A stretch of 64,000 bases of DNA, from the NCBI RefSeq assembly GCF_012275445.1, contig NZ_JAAZQK010000007.1:186001-250000 (forward strand). The letters run 5' to 3'. The translations under genes and the position numbers were made by a program. Source of the stretch: Rhizobacter sp. SG703 (GTDB taxonomy: Bacteria; Pseudomonadota; Gammaproteobacteria; Burkholderiales; Burkholderiaceae_C). Below the pieces are notes generated by a model that saw only the letters and a program-made list of their open reading frames with translations, was not told the origin of the DNA and ran no database searches. Positions 62,759-64,000 of this stretch are shown here, piece by piece (within the stretch, counting starts at the first letter, position 1; every line of letters begins with the position of its first letter).

Positions 62759-64000
62759 TCAGCCGCGGAAGCCGGCGGCGCGCAGCGCGGCGTACGAGAC
62801 GTCGTAGGCCTTGCCACTGGCAGTCAGCAGCCGGGCGGTCGCCTCGCCGACCATCGACACCGTGACCTCGACCTTCTCGACCTGCTCGTTGTGCGCGAAG
62901 CGCGACAGGTCGAGCGTGCCGGCCACGACCACGGTGTAGGTGGTGGTCGCCTGCAGCGTGCTCGGGCCCGACGGAAGCGTCACCGACACTGACGCGTTGC
63001 CGCTCGCGCTGCTGCCGGTGATGGCCGGGCTGAGTGCCTCGGTGGCCTGGCCATAGGCCGGCACGACGCGCAGCAGCACGGTGTTGCCCACCGGTACGTT
63101 GACGGTCTGGAACACGACATCGATGGGGCCGGTGGTCGTGGCCGGCAGCGTCACGTCGGCATTGCCGGTCGGGTTGGCCGGCACTGCGGTGCCGGCGACC
63201 GACGCGATGCGCAGGCTCGGGGCTTCGGCGATGAAGACCGGACCGGGGACGTCGGCGACGAAAGCCGGGCTCGCGCTGCCCGAGTATGTGATGGCCTCGC
63301 CTTCGATGCGGATGCGGCCGGCGGAGCCGCCGAACTGGCCGCTATACCCGGTGGCCAGGCAGTTCTGCCGCGGCTGGTTGCTGTTGTTGATGCAACCGCC
63401 GTCGGCCAACAGGCTGCCGTTGCCCGACACCGTCGTGCCGACGAGACGGATCGCGCCGCCCGAACCGCCGGCACCGTTGCCCCCTGCACCGGCGCCCGCC
63501 AGCCCGCCGCCGTCGCCGCCACGGGCGTTGATGCTCCCGGTCAGCTGCAGCACCCCCGACGAGGCGATCAGGATCGCACCACCACCGCCGCCGCCGCCTG
63601 CGCCCGGGAAGGCGGTTCCCCCCCGGCCGCCGCCACCGCCCGACCCGCCCAGCAAGGGCTGCAGCAACGGCGAGCCGTAGGCCTTCGCGAACACGGTGAT
63701 CGTCGATGCCGCGCACTGGTAGCCGGCGCCACCCGCCTGGTAGGCGTTCGTCGCGTAGCCGCCGCCGGTGCCGAAGTAGTGGTAATAGCCGATGGCGTTG
63801 CAGCCATCGCCGCCCTCCAGTCCGCCCAGGCCGCCGCCCGGGCCGAGCCCGCTGCCGCCGCGGATGATGTCGACCCGCTGCTGAAGGTCGTCGCGTCCGC
63901 CGCGCCCACCGTCATAGCCGCCGGGACCGCCCGCGCCGGGGATGGCGTCGTCGCCCTGCGCGCCGTCGCCGTACGTGCCGGTCGCCGTCGCATCGCCGCC
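62759..64000 (-). CDS. Glycine-rich exported/surface protein, C-terminal part (gene begins beyond the window)
   Basis: The frame is open from the right window edge (64000) to the stop at 62759-62761, so at least 413 residues are present and the start lies outside. The left half is very rich in glycine with short strands (GGAILIASSGVLQLTGSINARGGDGG; GGSGGAIRLVGTTVSGNGSLLADGG), a pattern seen in large surface proteins and adhesins. The second half is a beta-sandwich-like region (PTGNADVTLPATTTGPIDVVFQTVNVP) ending in VGEATARLLTASGKAYDVSYAALRAAGFRG. No family is assigned. A GTG at 63694 is only an internal codon. It is probably in the same operon as the giant protein 55 bases downstream. Confidence 0.8.
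   Translation of the reverse strand, partial: GGDATATGTYGDGAQGDDAIPGAGGPGGYDGGRGGRDDLQQRVDIIRGGSGLGPGGGLGGLEGGDGCNAIGYYHYFGTGGGYATNAYQAGGAGYQCAASTITVFAKAYGSPLLQPLLGGSGGGGGRGGTAFPGAGGGGGGGAILIASSGVLQLTGSINARGGDGGGLAGAGAGGNGAGGSGGAIRLVGTTVSGNGSLLADGGCINNSNQPRQNCLATGYSGQFGGSAGRIRIEGEAITYSGSASPAFVADVPGPVFIAEAPSLRIASVAGTAVPANPTGNADVTLPATTTGPIDVVFQTVNVPVGNTVLLRVVPAYGQATEALSPAITGSSASGNASVSVTLPSGPSTLQATTTYTVVVAGTLDLSRFAHNEQVEKVEVTVSMVGEATARLLTASGKAYDVSYAALRAAGFRG

Noticed and set aside
56362-62865. A plus-strand open frame of 2167 codons opposite the giant exported protein
   Set aside because: It is rich in Arg, His, Gln and Asp in a random-looking order, with no domains; high-GC third positions keep the opposite frame open. 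The minus-strand protein has a signal peptide and repeats.
63568-63993. Alternative minus-strand frame in the Gly-rich gene
   Set aside because: Ala/Arg/Thr-rich shadow; the frame ending at 62759 stays open to the window edge and reads as a glycine-rich surface protein.

Overview
The window is high-GC DNA with dense, overlapping genes, strong G/C preference at third codon positions and many ATGA or GTGA start/stop overlaps. Gene families and intergenic repeats (TRAP transporter, D-amino-acid deacylase cluster, palindromes of the CCCCCTCGAGGGGG and CCGGCAAAGCCGG type) point to a betaproteobacterium of the order Burkholderiales. The genus cannot be fixed from the sequence alone. No rRNA, tRNA, CRISPR array or insertion sequence was seen.

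Left part (1-12.2 kb). Two related secreted metallophosphoesterases, the first cut by the window edge, flank a beta-helix lipoprotein. After a pair of inverted palindromic repeats comes a minus-strand operon gntK-dctQ-dctM-dctP (gluconate kinase plus a TRAP transporter), facing a LacI/GntR-type repressor with two matching operators between them. Next is a two-gene exporter, a HlyD-like adaptor and a C39 peptidase ABC transporter, with no recognisable cargo gene beside it.

Middle part (11.8-22.5 kb). This is a D-amino-acid or N-acyl-D-amino-acid salvage cluster: RidA (divergent), a five-gene peptide-type ABC transporter, a D-serine-deaminase-like PLP enzyme, an RpiR regulator, N-acyl-D-amino-acid deacylase and a PfkB sugar kinase. 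The divergent promoter has a sigma-54-type -24/-12 element and two TGAAA-N5-TTTCA operators suited to the RpiR protein.

Mixed accessory stretch (22.5-33.5 kb). It holds a hypothetical protein, a membrane pseudokinase, a class V aminotransferase with a YdeI-like protein, a GNAT acetyltransferase, an orphan branched-chain-type binding protein with a small exported partner, AraC and TetR regulators with visible operators, and a large proline-linker lipoprotein.

Right part (33.6-64 kb). This is one long run of minus-strand genes. Read in transcription order it holds a glycine-rich exported protein (cut by the window edge), a 2095-residue Ig-like repeat protein, an RHS/YD-repeat protein ending in a Hint domain and a GH-E-type nuclease, an ankyrin immunity candidate, a 1321-residue exported FnIII-like protein and a membrane glutaredoxin-like protein. 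A compact type II secretion/type IV pilus-like operon follows (major pseudopilin, F, E, L-like, M/O-like, C/P-like, a secretin with a C-terminal cohesin-like domain, three small pseudopilins), then an inactive-looking rhodanese, a transglutaminase and a crystallin-domain protein. The RHS protein has a Sec signal peptide rather than a type VI signature. I infer that this block may couple a dedicated type II-like machine to giant surface or toxin proteins. It is the most interesting part of the window.
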